From Clostridiaceae bacterium BL-3 (lineage in GTDB: Bacteria > Bacillota > Clostridia > Clostridiales > Clostridiaceae), in NCBI GenBank assembly GCA_902809985.1, contig CADDXC010000001.1, forward strand, positions 2,542,001-2,606,000: DNA of 64,000 bases, in the 5' to 3' direction. Made by a program: the position numbers and the translations under genes. The notes under the pieces are model-generated. The model ran no database searches. It was given only the letters and a program-made list of their open reading frames with translations, and was not told the DNA's origin. This document shows positions 18,997 through 27,120 of the stretch, piece by piece. The first letter of the stretch is position 1. Every line of letters begins with the position of its first letter.

Positions 18997-19075
18997 CAAC
19001 AAAGTCGGAACAACAGGCGACTGTGTTTATTTACTTCATATAAATGTCGCCTTCAGTATCCGGCTTTATATGGAG
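18997..19075 (-). promoter_or_regulatory. attenuator region of the ABC-F gene
   Basis: The same layout as before the Cfr-like gene. CTCCATATAAAGCCG (19061-19075) inside the leader can pair with TTTATATGAA (19035-19044) or, through AAAGCCGG, with CCGACTTT (18998-19005, one mismatch). GGCGAC (19046-19051) can pair with GTCGCC (19016-19021). The order and spacing are conserved between the two leaders while the sequences differ, with compensating changes in the first pairing. Confidence 0.6.
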
Positions 19076-19111
19076 ATTATCATGTGTTAGCAAAGTGTCT
19101 TTGTTTTTCAT
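19031..19111 (-). CDS. leader peptide of the ABC-F gene (26 aa)
   Basis: A 26-codon frame with AAGGAGG 12 bases upstream, a rather long spacing. It shares about 12 of 26 residues with the leader before the Cfr-like gene, including TH, LH, K, GDI and a penultimate Met, and ends at the same point relative to the hairpins. It is likely a drug-sensing upstream ORF. Confidence 0.6.
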   Translation of the reverse strand: MKNKDTLLTHDNLHIKPDTEGDIYMK

Positions 19112-19145
19112 AATATTAATTATCCTCCTTATTCTAATTATCTAT

Positions 19146-19185
19146 AAAAAATAAGAGCCGCAAGAAATTATCATTCTTACAGCTC
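19146..19185 (-). terminator. leader hairpin with T-run upstream of the ABC-F leader peptide
   Basis: On the minus strand GAGCTGTAAGAA pairs with TTCTTGCGGCTC (19155-19185) and is followed by TTATTTTTT. It lies before the 26-codon leader. Very short frames run through it (one reads MIISCGSYFL, another begins MSCKND), so it could be a second, transcriptional attenuation step. Equally it could end transcription from upstream. Confidence 0.5.
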
Positions 19186-19418
19186 ATAGATATACTAATT
19201 AAGCTAATCGTTATAGCATAACACAAGAGTATATATTAAGAGAAAAAAGAATAACTTTCTTGCATAAGTACGACAAAATAAACAAAATACATCCTTTTAT
19301 CTTTTTGTCAATTGTACTTTAAAAATTAGCAAGAAAATTAAATCATCTTTTCACCTCAAACTTCAACTTTTTTACATTGTATCACTATATATTGAAAAAA
19401 TCAACAAAAGCTTGAATC

Positions 19419-19624
19419 AACTACTTTGCTGATTTATTTTTTCCATAACACTTCCACTCCGATAGATATATCTTTTACTATATTGTACCCTAATATAGTA
19501 CTCCCATAAATAGCTGTATTTAACTGAATTTAAATTTTCAGGAATCTCACTTTTTTTATTAGAGAGCAATAACTTCTTCAACCATTTTGTACATGATCAA
19601 CTTTTTTATTTCCTGAAATATATT
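19419..19624. repeat. dispersed module repeat, copy B
   Basis: Nearly identical to 13567-13780. The 57-residue gene is cut after eight codons (MEKINQQSS then TGA), and the zinc-ribbon C terminus is frameshifted by one lost base (HVQNG then stop). No zeta-like frame follows. The remaining bases of 19190-19766 hold no gene. Confidence 0.75.
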
Positions 19625-19729
19625 GATTATTTTATCTTATGAAATTCTATTTGATAGAAGTCAAGTTATACGTATAGATTCTTAAAAAAGATAAAATAAT
19701 AAAAAAGATTCTGTAAATGTTTAAAAAGC

Positions 19730-19758
19730 TATCTCACAATACATATATTTATGAGATA
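19730..19758 (-). terminator. terminator of the TPR-like gene
   Basis: TATCTCA and TGAGATA arms, followed on the minus strand by AGCTTTTTAAAC, 8 bases after the stop at 19767. Confidence 0.65.
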
Positions 19759-19766
19759 TTTTCCCT

Positions 19767-21320
19767 TCACTCTTCTATTTTTTTCCTCATCTCGTCCTTT
19801 AATGCAGGTCTTCTATTGTTTTCTCTTATAATTCCATCATAGTAATCCTTAAACTCATCTTCTTTATCAAGGAAACTAAATATTTCTTTAATTATACTAC
19901 AATAATATGCTGCCTTAGCATATCGTGATCTTTTGGCAGCATCTATATGAAAACTAACCATTTCTTTAAGTATTTTCGTAGCTTCATCTATATAAAAATC
20001 TTTTTTATTTATATCTCCATTTAGTACTAACATGTCTTCAATGCCCTCTGCATCATATTCATCGGTTTTTAATATAAAGTCATTTAAATTTTCATAACTT
20101 AATTTTTTATCATAAAATAAACGGTATAATAAAGATCTGCATGTGTATTTTAAATAATAATATTTATCATATCCACTTGATTTCTCTACAACCTTTAACA
20201 GCTCATCTACTTTCCCTTCATAGGATAGAATCTTTATAAATATCCATGTAGATCCATAACTTTTCATAACTCTTAGTCGTTTTTTAGAATCCCCCATAAA
20301 ACTTTCTAAGTTATTGATCTTTTCCGCAAAATAATGGGCTTTTTTATAGTTTTTATAAGTAGTATCTTCATAGAATAAATTTTTTGCAGCACAGAATGCT
20401 CCCTGAAAATCATTTAATTTTTCAAGGGAAGTTATAAGCATATTTTGTAATTCAACTCTTATTGATTGAATTTTAATCTTATTTAATGCCTCTTCAGTTA
20501 ACTCTATACTTTCTTTCCATCTTTCTAATTCAAAATATGCTTTTACAATGTCGTAATAAAAATTAACGTTATATTTGAAAAAACTTTTAGCAAGCTCTAT
20601 TCTGTTATATCCTTTTTCATACCTTTCATAAAAGTTTTTAAGGAGCTCAAAAATTAACTGTTGTTTACTCCATTCATCATATAACTCTATTTTTTCTCTT
20701 ATAATTTCTTCTAAAATAGAGATATCATTTATATGTGAAAGCATAGCTTTTTCGCATTTTTCTCCAAAATTCAACCATTCTTCAAAACACTTATCTATAC
20801 TTTCTTTCTTGTCTTTTATACAATTTATGATACAGGTATAGTATTCATCAAATACATCTTCCCAATTGATATCTATGTAATATTCAGGGTTTTCTGTTCC
20901 TAGAATTTCTTCATCAAAAGAAGCTTTGTAGATGCAATTTAAAAGTAGTTCAAAGACTTCAAAAGCAACATCATAATTTTTGCTTCTAGAATATAGTAAA
21001 ACTGTATTAAAGTATTCAGTAAACTTTTGTACCCACTCACTATCTTCAAAATTCACATCATCATAATTATCTAAATAATCATCATAATAAACTTCTATAT
21101 AATATTTCCCTTCAAGACAGCTTTTATAAAAGTCTTTAACTTCTTCTAGAAATTCCAGCTCACCTTTTTTATTAGCTGATTCTATAGCCAATTTAGCGTC
21201 TATATTTTTAGAAATAAATTGTATTTTTTCAGTTTCATCAAGTCTATTTAAAAGATCAACAACTAGCCCTGCTAATTTTTCTTTATCAAATTTTAATAGT
21301 ATTTCTATTTTTTCATCCAT
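19767..21320 (-). CDS. large helical-repeat (TPR-like) protein, unrecognised
   Basis: A 517-residue acidic, all-helical protein. TPR-like helix pairs are visible in the middle, such as FFKYNVNFYYDIVKAYFELERWKESIELTEEAL and IRVELQNMLITSLEKLNDFQGAFCAAKNLF. The C terminus reads RSRYAKAAYYCSIIKEIFSFLDKEDEFKDYYDGIIRENNRRPALKDEM, which resembles the tail of SWIM-zinc-finger proteins, but no zinc cysteine set is present. It may be a solitary C-terminal relative of those proteins. The start follows AAAGGTAAAACTT. It is followed by its own terminator and preceded by the UPF0158 gene on the same strand, 72 bases away. Function unknown. Confidence 0.6.
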   Translation of the reverse strand: MDEKIEILLKFDKEKLAGLVVDLLNRLDETEKIQFISKNIDAKLAIESANKKGELEFLEEVKDFYKSCLEGKYYIEVYYDDYLDNYDDVNFEDSEWVQKFTEYFNTVLLYSRSKNYDVAFEVFELLLNCIYKASFDEEILGTENPEYYIDINWEDVFDEYYTCIINCIKDKKESIDKCFEEWLNFGEKCEKAMLSHINDISILEEIIREKIELYDEWSKQQLIFELLKNFYERYEKGYNRIELAKSFFKYNVNFYYDIVKAYFELERWKESIELTEEALNKIKIQSIRVELQNMLITSLEKLNDFQGAFCAAKNLFYEDTTYKNYKKAHYFAEKINNLESFMGDSKKRLRVMKSYGSTWIFIKILSYEGKVDELLKVVEKSSGYDKYYYLKYTCRSLLYRLFYDKKLSYENLNDFILKTDEYDAEGIEDMLVLNGDINKKDFYIDEATKILKEMVSFHIDAAKRSRYAKAAYYCSIIKEIFSFLDKEDEFKDYYDGIIRENNRRPALKDEMRKKIEE

Positions 21321-21392
21321 AAGTTTTACCTTTCATTTTCTTGATTGCTCTGTAAACATCACATTTAATCTCAATGAAATTATCAAAAAAAT

Positions 21393-21863
21393 TTATCTAT
21401 TAATTTCCAATCCATTATCACTACACCAATCTAATGCAATTTTATTAAATTCATCATCCTTAAACTTGTACCATTCCTTTTCTACATTAAATCTTATGAC
21501 TGCATCCTTGAATCTCCTAAAAGCTCCCTTTCCATTTAATGCATTCAATAGTTTATTGGATATTTTATCATTATCTAAGGAATAACAAAATTGAACCATA
21601 ATATCATACTCATTAATATCAAATTTTGATGGCAATGAGATATAGTTATCCCAATTTTCTTCCACGTCAATAGCAGCTTTAACATCATCCAGCTGCCATT
21701 CTAGCAGCCTCTCTACATCATCTTCATCATAATTCTCAGCCATTCTTCTTGTCTCATCATCTATATAAATAATTTTACCTGTAATCTTATTATAATAACA
21801 GTTTCCCCCATCATCAGCTAATTCTATTGCTTGTAATACATCTTCCATTTTAACTTTTCCCAT
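21393..21863 (-). CDS. UPF0158 family protein
   Basis: A 156-residue acidic protein with the UPF0158 pattern: an N-terminal strand pair (YYNKITGKIIYIDDE), a middle YISLPSKFDINEYDIMVQF, and a C-terminal GKGAFRRFKDAVIRFNVEKEWYKFKDDEFNKIALDWCSDNGLE. The family is widespread in Firmicutes and has no known activity. Start supported by TAAGGAGATGT. Confidence 0.85.
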   Translation of the reverse strand: MGKVKMEDVLQAIELADDGGNCYYNKITGKIIYIDDETRRMAENYDEDDVERLLEWQLDDVKAAIDVEENWDNYISLPSKFDINEYDIMVQFCYSLDNDKISNKLLNALNGKGAFRRFKDAVIRFNVEKEWYKFKDDEFNKIALDWCSDNGLEINR

Positions 21864-21912
21864 TTTTTACATCTCCTTAATCATTCCATACTGTAAATCA
21901 TAAAATATATGG

Positions 21913-22026
21913 TTAGCCTTTTATGACCTCTTTTAAATGTTCATATCCATTTTCTGTAAATAAATAGTCAATTACTCTATTTTGTTTCTTAACAATAGTC
22001 CTACAATGTCCAATTAGACAATTTGC
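21913..22026 (-). pseudogene. unidentified C-terminal gene fragment
   Basis: An open stretch of about 37 codons reads CLIGHCRTIVKKQNRVIDYLFTENGYEHLKEVIKG before its stop, with no start or ribosome site. It looks like the protein end of a lost gene. I do not recognise the family. Confidence 0.3.
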
Positions 22027-22059
22027 TTCTTTCTTGCGCAAATACAATCTGCACTGCTT

Positions 22060-23260
22060 TTAGTTGATATCTTCCAAGCTTTTTTCAATATTCTCTAAAG
22101 CTTTCTTCAATATAGTTTTGGGGCATGCAAAGTTGATTCTTTGGAAATGTTCTCCTCCAGCGCCAAATATATAACCATCATCCATTACAACTTTAGCTTT
22201 CTTCCGCTTTAGCTTTCTTCCGCATCAATTGATGAAGCTCTATATCCGTCAAGTTAAAATCACTAAAATCAAGCCATGCCAAATAAGTTCCCTCCGGCCT
22301 AATCATCTTTACTCTTGGAATTCGTTCTTTTAGAAATTTATCAATAAAATCTAGATTATTTTGAAGATATATAATAAGTTGTTCAAGCCATTTCTCGCCT
22401 TTATTGTATGCTGCTATTTGAGCAACAGATGCAAAAGTTCCTGGAGCGATATTGATTGACGATAGTTTACGATTTAATTTTTTCCTTAACTTTTCATTTG
22501 GTACTATAATGTTAGAAACCTGTAACCCTGCAAGATTAAATGTCTTTGAAGACGATGTACATACAATTGAGTTCATCTCAAATTCCTTAGAAACCTTACC
22601 AAATGGAATGTGACGATTGGGAAGGTATATTAAATCCAAATGAATTTCATCTGAAACTACCAATATATCATTCTTTAAACAAATCTCCCCTAATTGCTTC
22701 AGCTCTTCACTTGTCCATACACGCCCAACTGGATTATGTGGACTGCATAAAAACATTAGCTTAGTTTTACTATACTGAGCAATTGTTTCCAATCCCGAAA
22801 AATTCATTTCGTATTTTCCATCATTGAGCACCAACGGATTATTGACAATATGACAGCCATTATTAGTGATAACATTGGCAAATGGATGATAGACAGGATT
22901 TTGAATTATCACTTTATCACCTGGACAGCAAAATGTTTCTACAATAAAATTGAGTGCCGGTATTATTCCCGGCGTAAAAAGCATCCATTCCTTTTCAATA
23001 TTCCATCCATTCCTCTTTTTCTGCCAGTTAACTGCAGCCTCCATAAATTCAGCACTCTTATGACCATACCCAAAAATACCATGCCGCGCCCTATCTGTTA
23101 TCATTTCGACAATTGGCTCAGCTACTTTAAAATCCATGTCTGCAATCCACATTGGAATAATTTTTTCATCTCCAAATTTTTCTTTAAGAAATTTTTCAGA
23201 CCATTTTATAGAATCTGTTTTTCTTCTATCAATGATTTCATCAAAGTTATATTTTATCAT
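22060..23260 (-). pseudogene. patB: MalY/PatB-type aminotransferase, frameshifted by a 16-bp duplication
   Basis: A fold-type I PLP enzyme of the MalY/PatB (cystathionine beta-lyase/aminotransferase) group: PMWIADMDF near the start, GYGHKS, the SPHNPVGRVW loop, VVSDEIHLDL, and the PLP lysine in SSSKTFNLAGLQ. The current frame stops at 22193 after KKAKAEES. Removing one copy of a 16-bp tandem repeat (22191-22222) restores the frame into VVMDDGYIFGAGGEHFQRINFACP, the normal C-terminal arm with the Arg that binds substrate carboxylate, and a stop at 22060. The product as it stands lacks about 45 residues. The start at 23260 follows AAAGGGAAAT. Confidence 0.85.
22191..22222. repeat. 16-bp perfect tandem duplication in patB
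   Basis: CTTTAGCTTTCTTCCG occurs twice in a row. Because 16 is not a multiple of three it shifts the patB frame. The lack of any other lesion in the gene suggests a recent, possibly reversible event. Confidence 0.9.
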
Positions 23261-23614
23261 AATATTTCCCTTTCCCATAATTGTAAATTAACTTTACTAT
23301 ACAATATTATCGCTTAATTTTATACATTGAAATAGTTTTTTACAAATAAAATTGCTTCACTGTCCACATATTGATACTATTAAAATCCGCTATTTAAAAC
23401 AACTTAACATTAAGATACCTGTTAAGAATGCTGCTGAGGTAAAAATTCCAACTACTAAATTCTGACATATGGTTATAATAAGAAAATAGATGTGTTTTTT
23501 CCAATTACTGATTTGCGCATACACTAATTATTTCGGAAAGAATTAAGCAGGCAGCATTTCATTTAAATGATCAGCGTTAGGCAGTTTTCGATAAATCAAA
23601 AGGAGAGATTAATA

Positions 23615-24541
23615 ATGTTAGAAAAAGTAAAAGGAACCGATTTATTTTACCAATATTATTCACAATGGATTTCAGTATACAAAGATGGTGCTATAAGAAA
23701 AGTGACTATGGATAAATATCTTATGACTAAAAAGTGGCTTGAAAAACTTATTCCAAACCTTATAATTTGCGATTTAAACCGTATAACCTATCAGCAATTA
23801 CTTAATGACTATGCTGCATGGCATGAGCGTCAAACGACGATGGATTTTCATCATCAATTAAAAGCTGCAATTTTGGATGCAGTGGATGAAGGTCTAATTG
23901 ACAGGGATCCTACGCGAAAAGCAATAATCAAAGGGAAAACTCCAAAAGATAAAAAAATAAAATACCTGAATCAGTTTGAGCTGCATACTCTATTAAGCAA
24001 TCTCGATTTAAAGCCTGAAGTAAGCTGGGATTGGTTCATACTATTAGTTGCAAAAACCGGGATGCGCTTTTCAGAAGCATTAGCGCTTACACCTAAAGAT
24101 TTTGATTTTTCACATCAGATTCTTTCAATCAGTAAAACATGGGATTATAAAGGAAATGGCGGCTTTCTTCCAACAAAAAATCAATCCTCCGTACGCAAAG
24201 TAGAAATAGACTGGCAAACAGTAATTCAGTTTTCTGAGTTAATAAAGGGATTGCCGGAAGGCAGCCCTATATTTACAGAAAACAAAGTATATAATTCTAC
24301 TGTTAATAACATATTAACAAGACACTGTAGGGATGCAAAGATTCCAGTAATTTCAATTCACGGATTACGCCACACCCATGCCTCTCTTTTGTTATTTGCC
24401 GGTGTATCAATTGCAAGTGTTGCCAGAAGGTTAGGGCATGCTAGTATGACAACAACCCAAAAAACCTATTTACACATTATTCAGGAACTTGAAAATAAAG
24501 ATGTAGATTTGGTTATGCGTTCATTGTCAGGATTAAGTTAA
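23615..24541 (+). CDS. tyrosine recombinase next to hsdS cassette
   Basis: A 308-residue site-specific recombinase. The N-terminal SAM-like core-binding domain starts GTDLFYQYYSQWIS. The catalytic domain has TGMRFSEALAL (first Arg), HGLRHTHAS (His-xx-Arg) and GHASMTTTQKTYLH (His and nucleophile Tyr). AAAAGGAGAG fixes the start at 23615. It converges on a silent hsdS fragment that starts directly at its stop codon. Recombinases in this position are known to invert or exchange hsdS target-recognition segments in Streptococcus and Lactobacillus type I systems, so the same job is likely. A phage or transposon integrase is the alternative, but no such element is attached. Confidence 0.85.
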   Translation: MLEKVKGTDLFYQYYSQWISVYKDGAIRKVTMDKYLMTKKWLEKLIPNLIICDLNRITYQQLLNDYAAWHERQTTMDFHHQLKAAILDAVDEGLIDRDPTRKAIIKGKTPKDKKIKYLNQFELHTLLSNLDLKPEVSWDWFILLVAKTGMRFSEALALTPKDFDFSHQILSISKTWDYKGNGGFLPTKNQSSVRKVEIDWQTVIQFSELIKGLPEGSPIFTENKVYNSTVNNILTRHCRDAKIPVISIHGLRHTHASLLLFAGVSIASVARRLGHASMTTTQKTYLHIIQELENKDVDLVMRSLSGLS

Positions 24542-25004
24542 CTGGAAATCATTATCAGAAATGACTTACGCTGATGAAGGGTGATAAGGTGGTCAATATC
24601 TTGGAAAAAGTCACCTATTTGTTTCTGTTCCTTATAATCAGGTATCAAAACATCTACATTATTAATAGCAGTTTTGGATAAACTTGGCACACCTGTTGAT
24701 TCATCTTTTTGTTTCCACTTTATATTTTGAAAAATATCATAAACAAAATTTAAATTATTATTATTCTCAGGAACCGCATAAAATAAGGTATCCACAGTCC
24801 AAAAAGGTGCTCTCAATATGTATGGTTTATCAATTGTACCTTTTCTCCCAATACCTATCGCATCTTCTTTATATGATAAAGCTTCATTCACACTTAGCAT
24901 ATATCCACCAGTTCCATAGACTGGAATTTTACCCTCTGAAAGGTGCTTATAGTCTCTCCCGCTTTTAACATCAACTATATTTTTTAGCTTACGCTGTTCC
25001 CAAG
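24538..25004 (-). pseudogene. hsdS: silent hsdS target-recognition cassette
   Basis: A promoterless hsdS piece covering one target-recognition domain and its flanking conserved segments (LKNIVDVKSGRDY to FFQDIDHLITLHQRK), with a different 10-residue tail before the stop. From 24572 to 25004 it reads the same as 28800-29232 in the active hsdS. It lacks a start and the other half of the protein. It ends sharply at 25004 in the WEQRKL repeat (cttACGCTGTTCCCAAG), which is where hsdS domain exchange normally happens. Confidence 0.8.
24572..25004. repeat. 433-bp direct repeat with 28800-29232
   Basis: No mismatch was seen by eye between this copy and the active hsdS at offset 4228. Both are on the minus strand. 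Short repeats at the borders, ACTTACG(C/T)TGATGAAGG and TTTTTTAG(C/T)TTACGCTGTTC, occur a third time within the active gene (29331 and 29801). Confidence 0.8.
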
Positions 25005-25297
25005 CAAGCGTGGGAAAGTAAATGCATTAGCTCCAGATTAAAATTCGAATTATTAATTCTTTCCTATAATCATAAAAACTCAATAGTATTTATATTTTTT
25101 AAATCAATTTTTAATCATATCAACAGGAGCTTCTGGTTTCTTATATTTTGCAATATCAATTAAAAGACAGATATCATAATTGGGTATAATCATACTTGTA
25201 AATTCATTAGCCGTTTAACTGTCTCCATAAGCGCTGTTAGATTCATGGTATCATCATTTTCTCAGGCATAATAAGCACCTACTATAAAAGTAAGTAC
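25005..25297. other. gap between hsdS cassette and doc
   Basis: No gene. A minus-strand open stretch near 25107-25220 reads TSMIIPNYDICLLIDIAKYKKPEAPVDMIKN, but it has no usable start and I do not recognise it. The sequence changes abruptly from hsdS-like at 25004. Confidence 0.4.
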
Positions 25298-25672
25298 CTA
25301 TTTATGATTTTCTATCCATGATATTATATCTTTCTGATTTAACTTCCCGGATGCTATATCCACACCTAAATCCACTAATTCTTTTTGGGTAAATTCTAAT
25401 TTAATATTGTTATATTCAAGAAGCATAAGCATAACATATATTCCAGTTCTTTTATTGCAATCCACAAATGCATGATTTTTTATTATATTAAAACAGGTAT
25501 TTGCGCATTTAGATTCAGCAGTTGGATATAAATCTTCCCCACCAAATGTAGCCCTGGAATTTTCTATTGATGATTTCAAAAGTTCTATATCCCTAATTCC
25601 TTTTGATCCTCCTGTAATACCTATCATCTTATCATGCAATTTTATTATATATTCCAAAGATATATATTTCAT
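25298..25672 (-). CDS. doc: Doc-type toxin (Fic/DOC family)
   Basis: A 124-residue toxin. The catalytic motif NHAFVDCNKRTGIYVMLMLL fits HxFxDxNKRT of Doc proteins, which phosphorylate elongation factor Tu and stop translation; the usual G after D is C here. The N-terminal SLEYIIKLHDKMI and GIRDIELLKSSIE are typical. It overlaps the antitoxin gene upstream by four bases (ATGA), so the pair is translated together. It sits in the type I restriction locus, between the silent cassette and hsdM relic, where it could stabilise the locus. Confidence 0.92.
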   Translation of the reverse strand: MKYISLEYIIKLHDKMIGITGGSKGIRDIELLKSSIENSRATFGGEDLYPTAESKCANTCFNIIKNHAFVDCNKRTGIYVMLMLLEYNNIKLEFTQKELVDLGVDIASGKLNQKDIISWIENHK

Positions 25673-25914
25673 CTATCAGCCAGTTCCTTAAAAGCTTCTA
25701 TATTTTCTTCAAGAATTTTATCCGCAATCCTATCAAGGGTCTGTTCTTCAGATACAGCTTCTTTAGTAAATTCTTCAAAGTCCAAAACTACATATTTGGG
25801 CTTGTTATTTTTCATAATAACTACCGATTTGTCCTCATCAACCATCTTGGCTATTTTAGAAAAATTCTGGTTAGCCTCTGACATTGAAACTATCTTTTTA
25901 GTATTTACCAGCAT
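25669..25914 (-). CDS. phd: Phd/YefM-type antitoxin
   Basis: An 81-residue antitoxin. The N-terminal DNA-binding part reads IVSMSEANQNFSKIAKMVDEDKSVVIMKNNKPKYVVLDFEEF, the Phd/YefM fold. The acidic C terminus (KILEENIEAFKELADR) would wrap the toxin. The start at 25914 follows GGAGGGGTTTCA. It likely represses its own promoter as in other phd-doc operons. Confidence 0.9.
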   Translation of the reverse strand: MLVNTKKIVSMSEANQNFSKIAKMVDEDKSVVIMKNNKPKYVVLDFEEFTKEAVSEEQTLDRIADKILEENIEAFKELADR

Positions 25915-26031
25915 TGAAACCCCTCCTAACACTATAATATGTTTATATTATACCATAAGTAGGATAAAAATATCCTACTTATATAAAATTTTAAATCGCA
26001 TCTAACTCACACTGTTCCCAGCACCGGCAAA

Positions 26032-26166
26032 TCTAAATTTTTACGCCTAAGATCTTCAATTGTTCATTAATCCTTGTTTCAAGTTAAACTCATTTTCCCT
26101 GATTTCCTCAATTGATGCCACATGGGCATTATTTAACGTCATATTGTTATATAGAGCAAACTGCCC
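26032..26166 (-). pseudogene. hsdM: hsdM relic made of three joined pieces
   Basis: About 135 bases join fragments of an hsdM gene: YNNMTLNNA (adenine-methylase middle), then HVASIEEIRENEFNL (near the C terminus), then the final codons (LMNN-RS-, frame-shifted from EQLKILGVKI). Each matches a distinct part of the intact hsdM at 27121 with a few base changes. It shows that a second hsdM once stood upstream of the silent hsdS cassette. Confidence 0.7.
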
Positions 26167-26209
26167 TAAAAATCTTTTTATATAATAAGTTTTACTTATA
26201 ACTTCATTT

Positions 26210-26545
26210 TTAGCCTTCTGCGAAGATTCTAATAACCCTATCTGTTACCTCTTTTATTTTTTCTTCATTCAAATGCCCAATCTTATACAAAACTATATCT
26301 CTGTCAGCTGTAAATATCTTATTAGGTCTGATATTACTATTTTTTATCAATGATCCCTCTTCAAAGTCACTATTCTTCAATTTTATTGAATATGAATCAA
26401 ATACATTTTGACTTGTTATTTGGGAAAGAATTAAATCATATCCTTCTAGATCAGCTAATACTAAGGCCGGTCTCTTCTTCGATTGCGATAAATCTGAAAA
26501 GGGGAAAGGTACAACGACTACGTCACCCTTTACAAGTCTTCCCAT
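26210..26545 (-). CDS. MazF/PemK-family toxin
   Basis: A 111-residue toxin of the PemK/MazF fold: VKGDVVVVPFPFSDLSQSKKRPALVLAD at the start (the GDVVxVPFPFSD-KRPALVL signature) and ILTS-like SQITSQN in the middle, with LIKNSNIRPNKIFTADRDIV later. Family members cut mRNA at short motifs. It overlaps the upstream antitoxin gene by 16 bases, so the two form one operon. Confidence 0.88.
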   Translation of the reverse strand: MGRLVKGDVVVVPFPFSDLSQSKKRPALVLADLEGYDLILSQITSQNVFDSYSIKLKNSDFEEGSLIKNSNIRPNKIFTADRDIVLYKIGHLNEEKIKEVTDRVIRIFAEG

Positions 26546-26736
26546 GCTTTATCCTCCTCAGGTTTAAGCCAATCTTTTGCTAGATTCTCTTCACTTGCTA
26601 ATGTTATATCATCTATCTTTAAATTGCTTTTTCTATTTTTTTTAAATTCTATATAATCTATATAATCAGCTACTTCCTGCAATAAGTAAGGTGGTAATGT
26701 TTCAATTTTTTTTACTAAGACATCCTTATTAATCAT
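26530..26736 (-). CDS. DUF2281/VapB-like antitoxin
   Basis: A 68-residue protein reading KIETLPPYLLQEVADYIDYIEFKKN, the DUF2281 pattern (lP-el-qevldfieyL), with an acidic tail (PEEDKAWEDL). This type sits upstream of MazF/PemK-like toxins. The start at 26736 follows AGGAAGGTGATTT. Confidence 0.8.
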   Translation of the reverse strand: MINKDVLVKKIETLPPYLLQEVADYIDYIEFKKNRKSNLKIDDITLASEENLAKDWLKPEEDKAWEDL

Positions 26737-26823
26737 ATAAATCACCTTCCTGTATATTCTTTATTTTACTATTATTATACCATATTAACTAAAATATCAT
26801 TGTCTAAATTCGTTGGTTTCATA

Positions 26824-26992
26824 TTACAATGCCGTACCTTTCTTCGGAATATAGAAAAAATTCTGATATTCCCTTTCTATCTTTAATAACTCTATTTTTC
26901 TGTCCATGCCGCCTGCATATCCCGTAGGGAACTTACCATCACTTATCAATGTTATTTTTCCAAGTGGTGAATTATATCTTTCGATATAATTT
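26824..26992 (-). pseudogene. ogt: methylated-DNA-cysteine methyltransferase (ogt) relic
   Basis: The frame joins YNSPLGKITLISDGKFPTGY (N-terminal strand of Ogt) directly to GGMDRKIELLKIE---FYIPKKGTAL (C-terminal end of the same family). The active-site PCHR segment in between is deleted. Nothing else is found between 26746 and 27120. Confidence 0.7.
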
Positions 26993-27120
26993 CACATTCT
27001 ACATCTCGTCCATTTTCCCGTTTTTATTGCTCCGACGGCACAAAGTTTGAAATCCGTATTCTTTTAAGTTACTTTATCTGAAATTGCACCCGGCTTACTC
27101 TGCTTCCAGCACCGGCAAAT

